Shown: positions 20,567 through 30,620 of the stretch, one piece after another | Numbering within the stretch: the first letter of the stretch is position 1 | Layout of the letters: the number at the start of each line of letters is the position of its first letter | Source: Saprospiraceae bacterium | GTDB taxonomy: Bacteria > Bacteroidota > Bacteroidia > Chitinophagales > Saprospiraceae | Assembly (NCBI GenBank): GCA_016717105.1 | Contig: JADKGF010000029.1 | Coordinates: 1-63,488, forward strand | Length of the DNA: 63,488 nt | Direction of reading: 5' to 3' | Made by a program: the position numbers and the translations under genes | Notes under the pieces: model-generated | Told to the model about the DNA's origin: nothing | The model's database searches: none | What the model saw: the letters and a program-made list of their open reading frames with translations, nothing else

Positions 20567-23500
20567 GTTTCAATTCCAATCACGCTGAAGCCGTGACAAG
20601 ATATGGTGCGATTATAAGCCTGTCAAGAACCATTTCAAGCTGACACAAAGATAGTTTCAATTCCAATCACGCTGAAGCTGTGACAAGATATGGTGCGATT
20701 ATAAGTCCATTTCCTTGCATCTACTACATTTTCCACTATGAGTTTCAATTCCAATCACGCTGAAGCCGTGACAAGATATGGTGCGATTATAAGTTTTCAG
20801 CCTTTCGTTTTCTTCCTGGAGTGCTACCATGTTTCAATTCCAATCACGCTGAAGCCGTGACAAGATATGGTGCGATTATAAGACTTATTCTTGATAGATC
20901 ATTTAAGACTAGACAAGGTTTCAATTCCAATCACGCTGAAGCCGTGACAAGATATGGTGCGATTATAAGCAGTCAGTCTTGTTATCCTTCTTACTCATTA
21001 CGTGTTTCAATTCCAATCACGCTGAAGACGTGACAAGATATGGTGCGATTATAAGATTGAATGAGAGCATCACACCATCATATATGGTGAGTTTCAATTC
21101 CAATCACGCTGAAGACGTGACAAGATATGGAGCGATTATAAGGGGTAGTAAGTTTTGAGCAGTGTGATAGACCGATTGGGGTTTCAATTCCAAAATGGTG
21201 CGATTATAAGGTCCGCTTCATTGGTAGGATCATAGGCCGTCGTATGTTTCAATTCCAAAATGGTGCGATTATTGGTTGAATTCAAAATCGCGACTACAGG
21301 TTAAATCAGAACAGGATGCCGGTTTCAATTCCAAAATGGTGCGATTATAAGCAAGCAGGCGCTGATAGAAGATAGTTTCACCTAAAGGTGAGTTTCAATT
21401 CCAAAATGGTACGATTAAAAGGGCGATTACCTTCGACCTGCTTTGTTCGCGGATTTTCTGTTTCAATTCCAAAATGGTGCGATTATAAGTTTCTTGGAAA
21501 TAAGAAATCATCAGTACCACCAATGTTTCAATTCCAAAATGGTGCGATTATAAGGGAAGGTAAATGCATTGATTCGGTTTGTTTAAGTATGTTTCAATTC
21601 CAAAATGGTGCGATTATAAGTGAAGTAGAGCGAGTAGATTATTCGTATGAGATCAGTTTCAATTCCAAAATGGTGCGATTATAAGGATCATTTACATTAC
21701 AAATATACAACAATTATTTGATAGTTTCAATTCCAAAATGGTGCGATTGTAAGCCTGATTTGTGTCACATTCTTCAATAAGGTTGTTCGTTTCAATTCCA
21801 AAATGGTGCGATTATAAGTTCGTATTTAATATCTGGTAACGTCAAGAGTACAGTTTCAATTCCAAAATGGTGCGATTATAAGAGCGATGAGGGTATCTAC
21901 CACTTTGACAGATACAAAGTTTCAATTCCAAAATGGTGCGATTATAAGACTAACTTGGAAGATATTTCGACCATTGGCTTCATGTTTCAATTCCAAAATG
22001 GTGCGATTATAAGTTGGTGGCTCATTGTTAAGCAGGAGTTTTCTATCTCGTTTCAATTCCAAAATGGTGCGATTATAAGTTGTGTCGAATATTTATTCAA
22101 CGAGTTCACAAATTGGTTTCAATTCCAAAATGGTGCGATTATAAGTACCTTTGTCGTCATCGCTGAGTATGATCTCTATCAGTTTCAATTCCAAAATGGT
22201 GCGATTATAAGAAGTAGGTGTACTTTGATATATGCCCAATGACTTGTTTCAATTCCAAAATGGTGCGATTATAAGTATCTTGGATACTCAAACATTCATT
22301 GGATTAAAGTTTCAATTCCAAAATGGTGCGATTATAAGACTACTGCTAATGGAGCAAGTATTATGCATTTTTTTGTTTCAATTCCAAAATGGTGCGATTA
22401 TAAGAGTCCCGTGACAGGATCGGGCAACATATCACTTACACTGTTTCAATTCCAAAATGGTGCGATTATAAGGACAGATTGGGCAAACGAAAAGATGGAT
22501 GAGTTTCAAGTTTCAATTCCAAAATGGTGCGATTATAAGTGATAAGAAGAAATACATTGAAATACTGAAAGGAGTGTTTCAATTCCAAAATGGTGCGATT
22601 ATAAGTTCATCGAGCTTCGTTTATGCCTTCAATTACATCGTTTCAATTCCAAAATGGTGCGATTATAAGATCAAACGCAAACCACTTTTACGCTTCCGAA
22701 TCCAGTTTCAATTCCAAAATGGTGCGATTATAAGGTGCATTGTGGGATGACCGCAATCTGCAGAATTTAGTTTCAATTCCAAAATGGTGCGATTATAAGA
22801 AATCATACGTGGGGAAAATGGAAATGCTACTTATAGTTTCAATTCCAAAATGGTGCGATTATAAGCTGATGCAGCGAAGGTCACGCTGCGACTATCGGAG
22901 TTTCAATTCCAAAATGGTGCGATTATAAGAGCGAGCAAAATCACCATAGCCACTATAGCAAAATGTTTCAATTCCAAAATGGTGCGATTATAAGACTCCA
23001 TTTTGTTTTTCGGGTACTATTCCACCTGTGTTTCAATTCCAAAATGGTGCGATTATAAGAACGGGTTTGCGGCTTGGTGTCTGTTATTTTGCCTGTTTCA
23101 ATTCCAAAATGGTGCGATTATAAGTCTGCTTAAATCTGTTGGAATTAAAAAACGGAAAATTGTTTCAATTCCAAAATGGTGCGATTATAAGCACTACTGC
23201 AAAGGCGCATCTTGATTTATATGACTGTTTCAATTCCAAAATGGTGCGATTATAAGACAATGCATGTAGGGTATTGCTCATAGCATGCCTGTTTCAATTC
23301 CAAAATGGTGCGATTATAAGAGAGATGCTAGGCTATCAACGATCTACAGGTATCTAGTTTCAATTCCAAAATGGTGCGATTATAAGCAACTGGCTCGAAT
23401 AACGTTTATATAGGTAGAGCAATGTTTCAATTCCAAAATGGTGCGATTATAAGGTGGAGTACAGGCTTTGCCCGGGTATTCGGTAGGAAGTTTCAATTCC

Positions 23501-25127
23501 AAAATGGTGCGATTATAAGATGCTCCACGATACCATACTCATCCACTTCTACTACGTTTCAATTCCAAAATGGTGCGATTATAAGTAGAAATGTTAGGAT
23601 ATCAGAGATCTACAGGTATCTAGTTTCAATTCCAAAATGGTGCGATTATAAGGACCAACAGCAGTATCGTATCGCAAGAATGACTGACATGTTTCAATTC
23701 CAAAATGGTGCGATTATAAGTGATGATGTGAAGGAATTACCAGCGCAATTTATGAGTTTCAATTCCAAAATGGTGCGATTATAAGCTAGACACCACCACG
23801 CTTGAGAAGATGCTTCAAGATAGTTTCAATTCCAAAATGGTGCGATTATAAGCCAACAGCAGTATCGTATCGCAAGAGGTCTGACATGTTTCAATTCCAA
23901 AATGGTGCGATTATAAGGAAAGGCTGAAAACAGCACTTGCCGCCGCTACTCCGTTTCAATTCCAAAATGGTGCGATTATAAGAGATGGTGAAACACCTTA
24001 GATACTGTATATTTTAGTTTCAATTCCAAAATGGTGCGATTATAAGAGTAATTAAACTAAACGGTTTATTCTTTAAAAATAGGTTTCAATTCCAAAATGG
24101 TGCGATTATAAGGTTCATTATCAGTTATTTAAGACGGTTGCGTTTCGGTGTTTCAATTCCAAAATGGTGCGATTATAAGTTGGAAAGTTGAATAATTCCA
24201 AAAACAAACTTGATGAGTTTCAATTCCAAAATGGTGCGATTATAAGGTGTTGGTGCCTTTCAGGAAGTTGGAGATACCTTGTTTCAATTCCAAAATGGTG
24301 CGATTATAAGAAATAGTACTATAAGCACTGGCTACTATTCATATAAGTTTCAATTCCAAAATGGTGCGATTATAAGCTACAATCCAAACAAAAAAAGAAA
24401 AAATAAGCTCAGTTTCAATTCCAAAATGGTGCGATTATAAGCATTAGAGACGTGCGATGTATAATGCATAAATTATAAGTTTCAATTCCAAAATGGTGCG
24501 ATTATAAGGTAGGCTGGAGAAAGTAATCATCATCAATAAGGAGTTTCAATTCCAAAATGGTGCGATTATAAGAAGTTCACACCACGCCGTGAAAAGATAT
24601 TGATGGCGAGTTTCAATTCCAAAATGGTGCGATTATAAGCAGCTTGGCTAACAGTGGGTTGAGAGGATCTTTGTCCGTTTCAATTCCAAAATGGTGCGAT
24701 TATAAGGTATCACAGCGCCAAAAAACTGGTGATCTACCTCGGTTTCAATTCCAAAATGGTGCGATTATAAGTGCAGTGGATCAATGTGTAAATCTGTTTC
24801 AATTCCAAAATGGTGCGATTAAAGGGCAACTGATTTTGCCACGCTCCAGTCCATGGGTTTCAATTCCAAAATGGTGCGATTATAAGCTTCGTGCACTTTT
24901 CGAGTGTCATTAGTTTCAATTCCAAAATGGTGCGATTATAAGACTGGCCATTTGATTAAGTTTAAAAACATCAGTTTCAATTCCAAAATGGTGCGATTAT
25001 AAGACTTGCGTAATAACGCTCTTGAACGCATATAAATGTTTCAATTCCAAAATGGTGCGATTATAAAGCAGACTGATGGGAATTGGGATTTAATCCTGTT
25101 TCAATTCCAAAATGGTGCGATTATAAG
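20567..25127 (-). CRISPR. type I-B CRISPR array, 68 repeats of two lengths, 67 spacers
   Basis: The 61 short repeats are 30 nt (21181 onward), beginning GTTTCAATTCCAA and ending ATGGTGCGATTATAAG on the plus strand. The first seven repeats, starting at 20567, 20654, 20742, 20831, 20918, 21004 and 21091, are 52 nt because a 23-nt block replaces the single central A. The block contains TCACG-N7-CGTGA. Spacers are 33-38 nt except one of 46 (21276-21321), one of 40 (21352-21391) and the last six at the cas2 end (24-34). The minus strand of each repeat ends ATTGAAAC, the usual type I-B crRNA tag, so transcription is inferred on the minus strand from the cas2 side. Variant repeats occur at 21246, 21392, 21724, 24796 and 25038. 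Confidence 0.98.
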
Positions 25128-25405
25128 CCGTCATCCGACGACGCAAAAGTAACTCATTTTACGTTCATTACACATACTTATTTATATTATTTGACGATAA
25201 ATTATCGTCGATGTCCATTAAGCATTTTTTACTTGACTACCGACGACTTTTAAAATGTATTGATAATCAATTATTTAAAATAATAATATCATCTCCCTTG
25301 ATACATCCTATACACTCGTATTGGTTGATGTTGCTAGAACGACAACGCCATTATCTATCAAAATTATATTTCCAATCATGTCAAAGAACGTCTTTTCTCC
25401 CAAAT
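25128..25405 (-). promoter_or_regulatory. probable CRISPR leader
   Basis: A 278-base AT-rich stretch between the last repeat and the cas2 stop. On the inferred minus-strand direction it lies directly upstream of the array. It holds a perfect palindrome, GACGATAA-A-TTATCGTC at 25193-25209, with related CGACGA motifs at about 25137 and 25240. These could bind a host factor or form a hairpin at the end of the cas2 transcript. Leader identity is inferred from position, base composition and spacer-end evidence. Confidence 0.6.
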
Positions 25406-25669
25406 TTATAAAAAATTATCTAGACTATTTTTTTCTTTTCCTATTACTTGCTTGTCCATCCATTTCTGCTCGCGACTGCTGAATATTATAAAACTATCTT
25501 CATCGTCTTTCATGATTTCTTTGGCCCTGTACTTGAGCTCTTTGAGTTGTACCTCAGTCAGCTCACCTTCGAAAACAGAGTTCTGTATCCAATTGAGATA
25601 TTGACGGCAGAGTTTCAACATCTTCACAACTCTTTTTTCTCCTACATCATAGACTGCGATTATATACAT
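25406..25669 (-). CDS. cas2: CRISPR-associated endoribonuclease/adaptation protein Cas2
   Basis: 87 residues, standard length. It begins MYIIAVYDVGEKRVVKMLK, with the conserved Asp after the first beta strand, followed by WIQNSVFEGELTEVQLKEL and the strand FIIFSS. With Cas1 it forms the integrase that inserts new spacers at the leader end of the array. It lies 47 bases after cas1 and is the last cas gene before the array, all on the same strand. Confidence 0.95.
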   Translation of the reverse strand: MYIIAVYDVGEKRVVKMLKLCRQYLNWIQNSVFEGELTEVQLKELKYRAKEIMKDDEDSFIIFSSREQKWMDKQVIGKEKNSLDNFL

Positions 25670-25716
25670 GGTGACTTCATTTTAATATAATAGGTTTCCA
25701 ACACTAATAGGATTTA

Positions 25717-26724
25717 CTACCACCAAATTTTAAATGCTTTATACTCTGGTTCATCTTTCAATATATATTTTGCCAATTTATAACATTCCAATTTTACCAA
25801 ATGCTTATAGCTCACTTTTTTGTTTAGATTTCTATGCTTGATGGTCTCTGAAAGCCTTTCTTCCCAGGCATGCATGTACGTCTTTTTGCCAGTTTCATTC
25901 AGATAACAGCCATTCATTTTTTTATCAAAATGTTTTTCCTGAATCTCTTTTTTATTCAATACCCTAAAAATGGTTCTATCCACTAGTATAGGCTTGAATA
26001 CCTCTGAAATATCAAGTGCCAAGGAATATCGTCGATACCCTGGCTCGTGCAAAAAGCTGATGGTAGGATTGAGTTGGGTATGGTATATCATATCCAGTGT
26101 CAATGTATAAGCTACCATATTTCCAAAGGATATTAATGCATTGATCTCATTGTCAGGAGGTTGTTTCGTGCGATTGCCCATAGTGAAATCTGGAATGATA
26201 GCATCAAAAGCGCCATAATATGCTTGCCTACAATTGCCTTCTATGCCCATGAGCGAAGGTATGTCTGCAGCATCGAAAATGCTTTTGCGCAATGTTTCCA
26301 GTTGATTTATTTTTTCAGCTATATCTTTCCCACGATTATCATAATACTTCATGTTTTTCAACATATTGTATGTCGCGCCGTCTATGAGCCTCGTAGCTAT
26401 GTGCAACCTGCGATCTTTTTTGATATACGCCTTCGTCTGCTCTATCTGCATCTTACCTGCTAAGAGATAATCTTTTGGCATAAATGATCCAGTATAATGC
26501 TCATAATAATCAAAAAAGTGCATACTTATGTGTCGCTGTCCCAGATAATTGAGCAAGGCGGCATTTACATCCAAGGCACCGAAGACATACATGGTTTCTA
26601 TGGTTTCAATGGGAATGAATTTGGGTGCCTGCTCGTGTCCGTCTTTGTCCCGTGCTACGAAGCAGAGTGTATTGTCCTTGCGGCTCACACGGCCATCATT
26701 GAATAAATAGTAGGTGCGTTTCAT
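25717..26724 (-). CDS. cas1: CRISPR-associated integrase Cas1 (type I-B)
   Basis: 335 residues. The N-terminal beta domain begins MKRTYYLFNDGRVSRKDNTL; the helical catalytic domain carries SLMGIEGNCRQAYYGAF (conserved Glu), a His in LNPTISFLHEPGYRRYSLALDISEVFKP (metal site His and the Asp/Glu of DISE). This is the typical Cas1-B form seen with Cas4. Its start lies only 12 bases after the stop of the inserted transposase gene, so it is likely translated from the same transcript. It catalyses spacer integration with Cas2. Confidence 0.95.
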   Translation of the reverse strand: MKRTYYLFNDGRVSRKDNTLCFVARDKDGHEQAPKFIPIETIETMYVFGALDVNAALLNYLGQRHISMHFFDYYEHYTGSFMPKDYLLAGKMQIEQTKAYIKKDRRLHIATRLIDGATYNMLKNMKYYDNRGKDIAEKINQLETLRKSIFDAADIPSLMGIEGNCRQAYYGAFDAIIPDFTMGNRTKQPPDNEINALISFGNMVAYTLTLDMIYHTQLNPTISFLHEPGYRRYSLALDISEVFKPILVDRTIFRVLNKKEIQEKHFDKKMNGCYLNETGKKTYMHAWEERLSETIKHRNLNKKVSYKHLVKLECYKLAKYILKDEPEYKAFKIWW

Positions 26725-26736
26725 ATTGATTTATTA

Positions 26737-27567
26737 TTAATCTTCATCTATTGCATATTGATTGTCAGATACTTTGTTTTTCAGATATTGAGCTCCATAC
26801 TGAACGTAATTATTTTTATTGCCAAACCATTCTATACCTTCATTCCTACAAATGCGCGTTTGGATATCTGTCAGATAGGCACCATAACTACTCCACGTGT
26901 AATCCACGTAGTTGTCAGTGTAGTAATGGTGTATTGGATTGTGATGTATATAAAACAATACCTGTTTTTTATCAAGCTCAATATTTGGCACATGCTTTCT
27001 TCTAAAACCCTTTTGCAATAGACTTCCTGTCCTAGATTCTTGTTTGTTTATGGCCTTAGCATATCCCAACATAAATCCCCTAAATCTTTCGGAAACTACC
27101 CATGAAGAAAGTTGGTCGATGAAGCTGCAAGTCTTAAGATCAGCAGGCTGCTCAGATGTATCTTGCTGTGTATCTCCGTATCGATCCCATAGATTTAACA
27201 AATTTCTAAAATTTGTCAAATCTCCCGTTGTCAAGCTTCCTGTGGAATCCACATCGATACGCATCCTATGTACCCAAGGCAGGACACAATCCTTGCAGAA
27301 GCTTTGGTTTATGATGACGAAATCATCTACCGCTTTTGCCAAAAGTTGTTCCTTATCCGCGACTCTAACGAACAAATGAAAATGGTTTTTAAGCAAACAA
27401 TAAGCAAAAGTGTCAAAATAACCATTCATTTTCTGGCCATATTTGCTCAGGAAATACCTGAAATTCTCTTGATTGTAAAAAATAGCAGCTTTATTGATAC
27501 CACGATTGTATATATGGTAGTGTCTCATAGGTAAAAAAGGGATCGTCATATCATCTTTTGCCGCCAT
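26737..27567 (-). mobile_element. REP-associated tyrosine (Y1/HUH) transposase gene inside the cas operon
   Basis: 276 residues. The N-terminus MRHYHIYNRGINKAAIFY, the HUH motif NHFHLFVRV near residue 63, and the late YIHHNPIHH motif carrying the probable catalytic Tyr define a RAYT/TnpA_REP transposase. These are single-copy, usually domesticated relatives of IS200/IS605. It sits between cas4 and cas1 on the same strand with a 12-base gap to cas1, so it would be co-transcribed with the adaptation genes. Terminal repeats were not identified. A 203-base remnant of the same gene lies at 36730-36932, outside the cas operon. Whether it has a role in adaptation is unknown. Confidence 0.9.
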
Positions 27568-27636
27568 CTTTCTTTAATTTTTCATAAAAATAATCTAATC
27601 TATAAAATTCTACATCCAATTTTTGGATTAAAAGTA

Positions 27637-28143
27637 TTAACAATAACAAAACTCATAATAACTGCATCGCTTACATTTTTTATTTTCATTTATTTGTTCT
27701 GGACATTTAGTTAAATTAATAATTTTAATAATTTCATTTTCCCAGTATTCAATGTTTTTTCTATCGTCAGCATTCAGTGCAATTTTATTAGTATGGCGCA
27801 TGGTAGGGTATTCTAAAATACCAGTTACACCTTTTATACCATTGCGTTCAAATACTCGAATATAGAATTTTAGTTGCGCTTCATCACATAAATCGTAACT
27901 ATCGGAGCGTTTGGTTTCATGAAGAACATTGTTTTTTGCATCATAAAAATCAACTTTTATGCCTTCAAGTTCCACTTCTGTAAATTTATTGGTTCTAGAA
28001 GAAAAACTATTTTCTTCAATAATTTTACCTTCCTTAACAGTTTCAGAGAAATCTTCCATTCGCAAGTTATTGGCAAAAAGCCAAAGGCGACGTTTGCAAT
28101 AATGATAATAAGAAACGTAAGTTCCTGTGATTCGTGTTATCAT
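27637..28143 (-). CDS. cas4: CRISPR-associated exonuclease Cas4
   Basis: About 168 residues from ATG 28143 (MITRITGTYVSYYHYCKRRLWLF); an alternative ATG lies at 28152. Cas4 features are visible: the N-terminal cysteine in YHYCKRRLW, the RecB-like nuclease core (VDFYDAKNNVLHETKRSDS with catalytic Asp and Glu/Lys, then QLKFYIRVF), and three C-terminal cysteines in CKRCSYYEFC for the Fe-S cluster. Cas4 selects PAM-bearing spacer precursors. The start overlaps the end of cas3 by four bases. The transposase follows after about 70 bases. Confidence 0.93.
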   Translation of the reverse strand: MITRITGTYVSYYHYCKRRLWLFANNLRMEDFSETVKEGKIIEENSFSSRTNKFTEVELEGIKVDFYDAKNNVLHETKRSDSYDLCDEAQLKFYIRVFERNGIKGVTGILEYPTMRHTNKIALNADDRKNIEYWENEIIKIINLTKCPEQINENKKCKRCSYYEFCYC

Positions 28144-30620
28144 AACATACAATTATGTGTGGCATCAAGACGAATACCTGATTCAAAATGATAATCTTCT
28201 AAATTTTGTAAAACCCTTATGCCCATATATTCTTTATGAACATTGGAAAAAAGAGGTGCAAGATTTTCTTTTTTTGGTGTAAGCCTAATCGTGAGTAAGA
28301 GTTCAGCCATGTTTTTCATTTGTGAATTTACTTCTATTTTATATCGTGTACTGTCTTCATACCCCTCAGCTTTTACCATTTTAAACATTAAATCGATCAA
28401 AACATCATACGATTTGTCATTTTCATTTTCTCGGATATAATACTGATATTGAGAGCCAAAAAAGGATTGGTCGATCAACTGAAACTTACCTAATGTTTCA
28501 AATTTTGCTTCATTCACTAATTGTATCATATTTTCGTCCTTGTTCCCTATTTTATATGCACCGATTGTCAGGTTCTCGGAGATACTTTTGAAAAACAAGT
28601 CTTGGACTCCATAAAGTTGATTTTCAGTTACTCCATGTAAGATATGCGTTTTACAAAACTCTAAAAATTCTTTTGCTTCATTCTTATATATCAATTCAGC
28701 TCTACTTTTGCCATTTTCATCCAATAAATTAAAAAAATATACTTGCCCCATTGCCCTTTTATTATTTCGATTGCAACGGCCTGCACTTTGAATTAGACTA
28801 GGTAAAGGACATAAATCACGATAAACAATTGGAAAATCAATATCAACACCTGCTTCTATTAGCTGTGTAGAAATGATAATAACTTTTTCATTTTTAGCCA
28901 ATTTTTCTTTGGCGAGTGCAATTTTTCGCCTTCTATCCATAGGAATAAAATGAGTATTCAGTAAAATGACATTTTCAGTATCGCCAAAAGCAGCATAGAG
29001 TTTTTTAGTGTCATCAATTGTATTTAATATAACCAATACGGCTTGACTTTGTGTTTCGATATGCACTTTGAGTGCTTTTGTATCAAAATTTTCTTCTTGT
29101 ATCAAATCAATTTTATAACGATTAAAAATGTCTTCAGCAAAATACTTTTTAGCATCTAACAATTCATAAGGTTGATTTTCTTTTTTATCAAAACTCTTGA
29201 ATAATAACTCAGGTTTCTTCAATGCGTCCAAATGTGTCTTGATTGGGAAGCTAAAATGTGGCATCGTGGCGGTTGAAATAATCGCGTAACTATTATTTTT
29301 TTCGCAAAAAGTCTTCAACCAAGCGGCAAAAAAGATATACAAACGTGGTGGCAATGCTTGAACTTCATCTATTAAAAAAATGCGATTAGAAAAATTTGGC
29401 AATTTTAACATAGTAGAATTATGATTGCTCATTAGTGTTTCAAAAAACTGAACAAAAGTTGTTATCATAAAAGGGTGGTCAAACGTGTGTTGAATAAAAT
29501 CTTCTTGAAGTAGGTCATTTAAGTTATCATTGCTCGCATCTTGCTCCAACCGCTCTTGGACTTCTTCAATTTTTTCATTGATGGATTTTGAGCTAAATGA
29601 AAGCAAATCGCTAATAATTCCGCTTTTATTACCTTCATTATCCATCTTTATTTTGATAATCTGTTCGACTTGCTCCGTAATGGACAAAAAAGGCAAAGCA
29701 TATAAAATACCTAACTTATGTCCATTTTTATTTCTTTGATTAGTGCGTTGTATTTCTCTAGCCAAGGCCAAAAGTGTGAATGTTTTTCCTGCACCTGTCG
29801 GTGCGGTCAATGAAAAAATACGCTTTCCTTGCTCCAATGCAATTCCAATATTTTCAACTGCTTCTTCTCGGATTGATGTCCGTAAAATATCTAAGGTTGA
29901 CTTATCTTCTTTTTGAGCTAAAACTTCAAAAATCGTAGTCAAACCTTGCTCTATTTCGCTTAAACTTTGCTCAATAGCGTGGTCAAAATGATAATAATCT
30001 CGCACTGCTTTATGTCCTGCATCTCGCTTGTCGGCTTCAATCAGGGAAGCAAAAGCAAATTGCATATCCATAAAATAATTAAGTGCGTCTTTCTGCCAAT
30101 TTTCTTTATCCTTAATATTGAAAACACCTAACTTTTTTCGTAAAAATTCATGTTCATAGATTTCAAAAGGATGATGAATTTGCCCTAATTTTTCATTATA
30201 AAAAACAGACATAGGCAAGAGTGCTTTTGTCTTGACAAAAGCTTCTACTTTCTCAATCTGTTCTACTCCGAGCATGGCATCAAAATCAGGCAAATTGCCA
30301 TGATGTTTTGCAATGATTACGACAATACATTTCACTTTTATTAAAAAATCATCCCCTAAAATCGCCTTTAATGCAGCAATATTTTTTTCTAAATAACAAG
30401 CGAAAGCATAGACTGACAAGTAAGAGTGATTGGTATAACCCAAAAATACGCCCTTGTTTTCAGGCTTCAATTTTTCTTGAAAATTAGGGTTGATTTTGCC
30501 TAAGTCGTGAAAAAGTACTGCAATTTCCGCCATCGGAAAATTGCAGTTTCTTTTCATCTTTTCGAGGACACCTAAAATATGGACTTCCAAGGCTTTGTCA
30601 GGATGTGACTTGAAATTCAT
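28140..30620 (-). CDS. cas3: CRISPR-associated helicase/nuclease Cas3 (HD + DExH)
   Basis: About 826 residues from ATG 30620, which forms a TAATG stop/start overlap with cas5. The HD nuclease domain is N-terminal, with HD at about residues 38-39 (LFHDLGK) and KHHGNLPDF further on. The SF2 helicase follows: Walker A APTGAGKT near 275, DEVQ box near 417, motif III STATMP, and motif VI QSAGRCNRNN near 610. Cas3 unwinds and degrades DNA bound by Cascade. All catalytic motifs look intact, and no frameshift is seen. Confidence 0.96.
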   Translation of the reverse strand: MNFKSHPDKALEVHILGVLEKMKRNCNFPMAEIAVLFHDLGKINPNFQEKLKPENKGVFLGYTNHSYLSVYAFACYLEKNIAALKAILGDDFLIKVKCIVVIIAKHHGNLPDFDAMLGVEQIEKVEAFVKTKALLPMSVFYNEKLGQIHHPFEIYEHEFLRKKLGVFNIKDKENWQKDALNYFMDMQFAFASLIEADKRDAGHKAVRDYYHFDHAIEQSLSEIEQGLTTIFEVLAQKEDKSTLDILRTSIREEAVENIGIALEQGKRIFSLTAPTGAGKTFTLLALAREIQRTNQRNKNGHKLGILYALPFLSITEQVEQIIKIKMDNEGNKSGIISDLLSFSSKSINEKIEEVQERLEQDASNDNLNDLLQEDFIQHTFDHPFMITTFVQFFETLMSNHNSTMLKLPNFSNRIFLIDEVQALPPRLYIFFAAWLKTFCEKNNSYAIISTATMPHFSFPIKTHLDALKKPELLFKSFDKKENQPYELLDAKKYFAEDIFNRYKIDLIQEENFDTKALKVHIETQSQAVLVILNTIDDTKKLYAAFGDTENVILLNTHFIPMDRRRKIALAKEKLAKNEKVIIISTQLIEAGVDIDFPIVYRDLCPLPSLIQSAGRCNRNNKRAMGQVYFFNLLDENGKSRAELIYKNEAKEFLEFCKTHILHGVTENQLYGVQDLFFKSISENLTIGAYKIGNKDENMIQLVNEAKFETLGKFQLIDQSFFGSQYQYYIRENENDKSYDVLIDLMFKMVKAEGYEDSTRYKIEVNSQMKNMAELLLTIRLTPKKENLAPLFSNVHKEYMGIRVLQNLEDYHFESGIRLDATHNCML

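Noticed and set aside
20821..24913. Many frames of 60-120 residues across the array, with repeating FQFQNGAII or VSIPKWCDYK peptides
   Set aside because: They are the CRISPR repeat read in different frames, broken by spacers, with no start signals; not genes.
20567..25127. Two separate CRISPR arrays with different repeats, joined by chance
   Set aside because: Both forms share identical ends and spacing runs on without a gap or leader-like break at 21143-21180.
25211..25411. 66-residue plus-strand frame in the leader
   Set aside because: AT-rich non-coding sequence between cas2 and the array; no homology or start signals.
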